From the NCBI RefSeq assembly GCF_002953255.1, contig NZ_CP026498.1, forward strand, positions 7,215,562 through 7,279,561: a DNA stretch of 64,000 bases, written 5' to 3'. Under the pieces are notes generated by a model. It was not told the origin of the DNA. It was given only the letters and a program-made list of their open reading frames with translations, and ran no database searches. This document shows, in pieces, positions 59,406-64,000 of this stretch; the first letter of the stretch is position 1; every line of letters starts with the position of its first letter. Source of the stretch: Streptomyces sp. CB01881. GTDB taxonomy: Bacteria > Actinomycetota > Actinomycetes > Streptomycetales > Streptomycetaceae. A program made the translations under genes and the position numbers.

Positions 59406-59846
59406 TCAGCCGGTGATTCCCGACGCGAACGAGCCGTCACAGACCGGGCGGGCGAAGGAACGGGCGCGCTGGACGTCCCCCTGGTACTTGCGCACCGCCG
59501 CCTTGCCCAGCTCGGTGGCGAGCGTGCTGCAGTACGGCGTCAGCGCCGGCTGCTCGCGCATCGAGCGCTCCAGCAGGTCCAGCGCGGTGCCCGGGTTGTG
59601 CGCGCGCAGGTCGTCCAGCAGGGCGACGCGCAGTGTGTCCTGCGGCGCGAGCCCCTCCGGCGCCTTGCCGGTGGACGCCCGCCCGATGCCGGCGCCGTCC
59701 CCGCTGGACGCCGCCACGACCTGCTGGTCCAGGCCCGTCGGCGGAGCCCACGGCACCCTGGTCACGGCGAGGGTGCCGGTGGTCACCAGGACCACGGGCA
59801 GGGTGAGGGCGATGGTCTGGCCGATGCGGCGAACTAGCTGCTTCAC
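59406..59846 (-). CDS. Membrane-anchored hypothetical protein
   Basis: 146 residues. An N-terminal signal anchor (IALTLPVVLVTTGTLAV) is followed by a low-complexity linker and a helical domain with two Cys (TPYCSTLATELG, ARPVCDGSFA) that could form a disulfide outside the membrane. Streptomyces conserve it between the nucleotidyltransferase and msiK. No function known. Confidence 0.78.
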   Translation of the reverse strand: MKQLVRRIGQTIALTLPVVLVTTGTLAVTRVPWAPPTGLDQQVVAASSGDGAGIGRASTGKAPEGLAPQDTLRVALLDDLRAHNPGTALDLLERSMREQPALTPYCSTLATELGKAAVRKYQGDVQRARSFARPVCDGSFASGITG

Positions 59847-59977
59847 GCTCAGGAGAGTAGCGCCGAGTACGCGCCGGATCGCCCTCCGTTACACCATCGA
59901 GTGACACCGTGTCCCGGTTCGTCCCGTCGCCGTGTTGACGAAGGAGCGTCGGGCCCGTGGACCGGCGGCGGAATCGC

Positions 59978-60019
59978 GACGGAGCCCCGCCGGACCGCAC
60001 GGTCCGACGGGGCTCCGTC
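59978..60019 (-). terminator. Terminator of msiK
   Basis: GACGGAGCCCCG plus CGGACC, complement on the other side (GGTCCG, then ACGGGGCTCCGTC), 48 nt past the msiK stop. Confidence 0.75.
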
Positions 60020-60066
60020 CTGCGCTCTCCCCCGCCCGGCGGCTCGTCCGCCCGGCGGGTGGTGGC

Positions 60067-61158
<1,092 letters not shown>

Positions 61159-61235
61159 GGCTGTGCTCTCCTTCACCGGCAGGAACGTGCCGGACGATCC
61201 GAGTAAAGGGTGGATGTCGTGCCGCCGCCCCGCCA

Positions 61236-61251
61236 ACTGGTCTGAACCACT
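61236..61251. promoter_or_regulatory. DasR-like site upstream of msiK
   Basis: ACTGGTCTGAACCACT matches the DasR palindrome except for a swapped central pair, 78 nt upstream of the msiK start codon. This suits control of the shared ATPase by amino-sugar signals. Confidence 0.65.
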
Positions 61252-61451
61252 GAGCGCACCGGCTCCCGGTGACGCTACCTGGGCCCTCGCTGCTTGTCAG
61301 CCCCCGGCCATCCCGATTTCGGCATCGGTTCCATCACACCCGCCCGCCCTCACCCGGCCCCGGCCGTCCCCCGGATATGCCAGCACCGCCCCACCCCCGC
61401 CCGGTAGACTTCCCCCGGTGCCGCCGTGACCATGTCGCGGACGGTCACCAT

Positions 61452-61528
61452 GCCTCCTTAGCTCAGCTGGCCAGAGCACCGCTCTTGTAAAGCGGGGGTC
61501 GTCGGTTCGAACCCGACAGGGGGCTCCA
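61452..61528 (+). tRNA. tRNA-Thr (anticodon TGT), CCA encoded
   Basis: The seven-base acceptor stem pairs GCCTCCT with AGGGGGC; the D arm is TAGCTCAGCTGG-like, the anticodon loop is CTTGTAA with TGT (reads ACA), and the T loop is GGTTCGAACCC. The gene ends with CCA at 61526-61528. A strong terminator follows. A degenerate integrase lies just downstream on the other strand. Confidence 0.96.
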
Positions 61529-61532
61529 GCAG

Positions 61533-61567
61533 CGAACGCCCCGGACCAGTGCGGTCCGGGGCGTTCG
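61533..61567 (+). terminator. tRNA-Thr terminator
   Basis: 15-bp arms (CGAACGCCCCGGACC and complement) around AGTGC. Confidence 0.85.
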
Positions 61568-61618
61568 TCGTTCCCGGGCCGGCGCGGGCCGTTTCGCCGA
61601 GGGGTCTGTGCACCCCGG

Positions 61619-62452
61619 TCAGTGGGATCGGAGGTCCGGGGCACCTGCGTCGGACCGGAGTTGGCGCAGGGTCCAGGTGGTGGCGGGGGGTTCGGCGAGG
61701 TGGGCGGTGTGGGTGGTGAAGAGTTCGGCGGCGCGGCGGTAGGAGAGGCGGGCGCGGCCGGTGTGGGGGCAGCGGTCGGCGGCGGGGGTGGTCGCGGGGG
61801 CGCGGCGGTCGGTGAGGAAGAGCGGGCCGGTGGTCCGGCCGGCGAGGAGCAGGGGGAGCAGGCGGGCGGTCCCGGCCCGCCAGCGGAGGGGCGGGGCGGA
61901 CGGAAGGGTGCGGCGGCGGGGGAGGTCGAGGTCGTCGGCGTCGAGGGCGAGGACGGTCTCGATGGCGGCGCCGCTCTCGTGCAGCAGGTGCCAGAGGACC
62001 TGTTCGCGGAGCGGGGCCCGGCGGGCGAAGAGGGCGCGCAGCTGGTCGGCGGTGAGCGGGGCGGGGCCGTCGGCGGTGGCGGGGAGGGGGTGCGGGCGCA
62101 GGCCGGCGGTGGGGTCGGTGCGGATCCAGCCGTGGGCGCGCCACCAGGTCACGGCGGCGCGCAGGGTGGAGAGTTCGCGGTTGAGCGTGCGCGGGTCGGT
62201 GCCGGCGGCGCGGTGGCCGGCGGCGGCCCGGAGGCGGGCGGGGGCGTCCGGGTGGTCGAGCAGGGCGAGGGGGAGGACGGGCGGCCGGGCGCGGCGCCGC
62301 CCGGGGCCGGTGGGGGCGGGGCGGTCGGCGAGCGCCCAGGCCCAGGTGTCGAGGGCGATCCGGTAGATGCGCCGGGAGGCGGCGCCGAGGCCGGCGGCGG
62401 CCAGGTAGCGCTCGACGGCGACGGCGTACTCGACGGGCTGGGGGCTCTCCAC
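61619..62452 (-). pseudogene. Degenerate tyrosine-recombinase/integrase, C-terminus missing
   Basis: 277 residues from GTG 62452. The SAM-like N-terminal half (VEYAVAVERYLAAAGLGAASRRIYRIALDTWAWALADR) and TARLLPLLLAGRTTGPLFLTDRRAP...GRARLSYRRAAELFTTHT match streptomycete integrases. After TWTLRQLR the protein ends at SDAGAPDLRSH, where relatives continue with HSALTHAAE and the HxxR...Y catalytic half. The usual first Arg (GAR in relatives) is Ala in ESGAAIETVLALD. Probably inactive. Next to tRNA-Thr, so a remnant of an integrated element. Confidence 0.75.
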
Positions 62453-62469
62453 GGGAATGGCTCTTCTTT

Positions 62470-62565
62470 CCGCAGTAAATGACATCTGGGGGAGGGGTTC
62501 AAGAATAGCCATTAGCCGCAGTAAACGGCAGTCTGAGCTGGTGGATTGGCGATATTTACTGCGGC
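62470..62565. repeat. GCCGCAGTAAA repeats, two direct and one inverted
   Basis: CCGCAGTAAA at 62470-62479, GCCGCAGTAAA at 62515-62525, and the inverse TTTACTGCGGC at 62555-62565. The last two form an 11-bp stem with a 29-nt loop. They sit in an AT-richer divergent gap between integrase and MFS genes, as possible operator or attachment-related sites. Confidence 0.7.
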
Positions 62566-62660
62566 AGACCCAGCCCGTCGAAGAATTGATGCAGAAAGAC
62601 TCAACTTTTCCTCCGGACACCCTTGTTCACGGCTCCTCGGCGGGGGCAGACTTGCCGCCC

Positions 62661-63968
62661 ATGGCAGTGGATACGGAGCGGGTTCCGTCGCGCGGGCAGC
62701 GGTCGGGCGGGCGTCTCGCCGTGCTGGGCGAACGCGATTTCAGGTGGTTCTTCGTCGGGTACGCGACGTCGTTGTTCGGCTCCTCGATGGCACCGGTGGC
62801 GGTCGCCTTCGCGGTGCTCGACGGCGGAGGGGGCGGGACCGACCTGGGGTGGGTGATGGCGGCCCGGATCCTGCCGATCGTGCTGGTGATGCTGGTCGGC
62901 GGGGTGGTCGCCGACCGGCTCGGCAGCCGGCGGGTGATGCTGGTGGCGGACGTGCTCCGCTGTGGGGTGCAGGGGGTGTTCGCGGCGGCGCTGGCGGCGG
63001 GGCACGCGCCGGTCTGGGTGATGGTCGGACTGGTCGCGCTCTGGGGGCTCGGCGAGGGCGTGTTCCTGCCGGCACTCGGGGCGCTGGTGCCCGCACTGGT
63101 CGCCCGCAAGGAGCGTCTTCCGGACGCCAACACCCTGCTGGGGCTGGCCCGTTCGGTGTCCACGGTGGCCGGGCCGGCCACGGCGGGCGTGGTGGTGGCG
63201 GCGTACGGCCCGGCGGCGGTGCTGCTGGTCGACGCGGTCACGTACGGCGTCGGCGCGCTGGCGCTGGCCCGGCTCGGGGTGGCCGCACCGGAGGAGCCGG
63301 GGGAGCCGGAGTCGATGCTGGCGGACCTGCGCGAGGGGTGGTCGGAGTTCCGCTCCCGGCCGTGGCTCTGGATCACCACGGTCCAGATGGCGTTCTTCAA
63401 CCTGCTGGTCTGGGCGCCCTTCCTGGTGCTCGGCCCGCTGACCGCCCAGCGGGCGCTCGGCGGCGCGCGCGGCTGGGGCCTGGTGATGGGCGTGTACGGG
63501 GCCGGCGCGGTGCTGGGCGGCCTGCTGATGCTGGGCCGCAGGCCGGTGCGGCCGCTCGCGGTGGCCACGGCGGCGACCCTCGGCTGGGCGCTGCCCTCGG
63601 CGGCGCTCGCGGCGGGCCTGTCACTGCTCTGGACGGCGGCGGTGGCGCTGGTGGCCGGGGCCGGTTCGGCGGTCTGCGGGGCGCTGTACAACTCCACGAT
63701 GCAGCGTTGGGTGCCGGCCGACGTCCTCGCCAGGGTCACCGCGTTCGGCGGGCTCGGCGCGTTCGTGCTCGGGCCGCTCGGCCTGGCGGCGGCCGGCCCG
63801 CTGGCGGACCGGGTGGGTGCGGCGTCCGTGCTCGGCTTCGGCGCGCTGTGGCAACTGGTCGCGGGCGTCGTGGTGTTGGCGGTTCCGGCGGTGAGCCGGC
63901 GGCAGTGGGACGAACCCGCGGAGCCCGGCGCCGAGGGCGGGCGCCCCGGCCGGGCGGGCAGGGGGTGA
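62661..63968 (+). CDS. MFS transporter (putative efflux, ENTS/MacF-type)
   Basis: 435 residues from the ATG at 62661 (an in-frame ATG at 62589 is also possible). The N-terminal block FRWFFVGYATSLFGSSMAPVAVAFAVLDGGGGGTDLGWVMAARILPIVLVMLVGGVVADRLGSRRVMLVADVLRCGVQG in outline is typical of MFS_3 transporters of siderophore and macrolide export. The C-terminal half has PLGLAAAGPLADRVGA. Substrate unknown. Confidence 0.85.
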   Translation: MAVDTERVPSRGQRSGGRLAVLGERDFRWFFVGYATSLFGSSMAPVAVAFAVLDGGGGGTDLGWVMAARILPIVLVMLVGGVVADRLGSRRVMLVADVLRCGVQGVFAAALAAGHAPVWVMVGLVALWGLGEGVFLPALGALVPALVARKERLPDANTLLGLARSVSTVAGPATAGVVVAAYGPAAVLLVDAVTYGVGALALARLGVAAPEEPGEPESMLADLREGWSEFRSRPWLWITTVQMAFFNLLVWAPFLVLGPLTAQRALGGARGWGLVMGVYGAGAVLGGLLMLGRRPVRPLAVATAATLGWALPSAALAAGLSLLWTAAVALVAGAGSAVCGALYNSTMQRWVPADVLARVTAFGGLGAFVLGPLGLAAAGPLADRVGAASVLGFGALWQLVAGVVVLAVPAVSRRQWDEPAEPGAEGGRPGRAGRG

Positions 63969-63971
63969 CGC

Positions 63972-64000
63972 ATGCTGCCGCAGCGCCGGGCGCTGCGCGA
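63972..64000 (+). CDS. Start of an unidentified gene, cut by the window edge
   Basis: An ATG follows GGGGG after the MFS stop and opens MLPQRRALR. Only nine codons are in the window, so no family can be named. Confidence 0.3.

Overview
The window is high-GC actinobacterial chromosome, almost certainly Streptomycetaceae (Streptomyces or Kitasatospora). GC3 is strongly biased, GTG starts are common, and there are DasR-type operator sequences. The right half keeps a gene order known from Streptomyces core chromosomes (mshA, gpmA, phoU, phoR-phoP, carD, ispD-ispF, cysS, rlmB, msiK). About 60 genes are supported; most long overlapping frames are GC-driven shadows.

Layout. 1-8.5 kb: truncated NarL-type two-component pair, multispanning membrane protein, tatA under a perfect DasR-type palindrome, DUF202 and DUF3626 proteins, methyltransferase, and a drug-efflux MFS pump diverging from its TetR regulator. 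8.6-17.3 kb: cupin, small membrane protein, acyl-CoA dehydrogenase diverging from a tandem TetR regulator, Asn-rich secreted protein, then a divergent Hsp90-like ATPase followed by a large TPR protein. 17.4-23 kb: DedA, ThrE-like exporter, HIHH membrane protein and NlpC/P60 endopeptidase. 23-30.7 kb: a lower-GC accessory stretch with DUF6193, a DHFR-like reductase, three acetyltransferases (one Eis-like), TetR, and an IS5-like element inserted exactly at the stop codon of a macro-domain gene. 30.7-35.3 kb: MFS/LysR divergent pair, YceI, and a MerR-DnaN fusion with a probably leaderless, self-controlled promoter.

35.6-37.2 kb: XRE regulator, HBHA-like protein and DUF2516 membrane protein, the same order as Rv0474-Rv0476 in M. 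tuberculosis. 37.3-45.5 kb: REC-PP2C phosphatase, second macro-domain protein, methyltransferase, mshA (mycothiol), YbjN protein, MFS and gpmA. 45.6-50.7 kb: copper-dependent chitin monooxygenase with a DasR-like site, a nine-cysteine mini-protein, phoU divergent from phoR-phoP, and a lipoprotein. 51.1-56.4 kb: carD broken by what looks like a 5-nt deletion, ispD with an apparent CTG start, ispF, a PPOX flavoprotein, cysS and rlmB. 56.5-61.5 kb: DoxX protein, sugar nucleotidyltransferase, hypothetical, msiK and tRNA-Thr(TGT). 61.6-64 kb: a degenerate tyrosine integrase beside the tRNA and an MFS transporter, probably the edge of an old integrated element.

How the parts fit: GlcNAc/chitin control (DasR-like sites at tatA, the monooxygenase and msiK), phosphate sensing (PhoR-PhoP-PhoU), redox and isoprenoid housekeeping (MshA, IspD, IspF), and several local regulator/target pairs whose palindromic operators can be read directly. 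The items most worth following up are the carD lesion, the MerR-clamp fusion, the Hsp90/TPR pair and the Cys-rich mini-protein.
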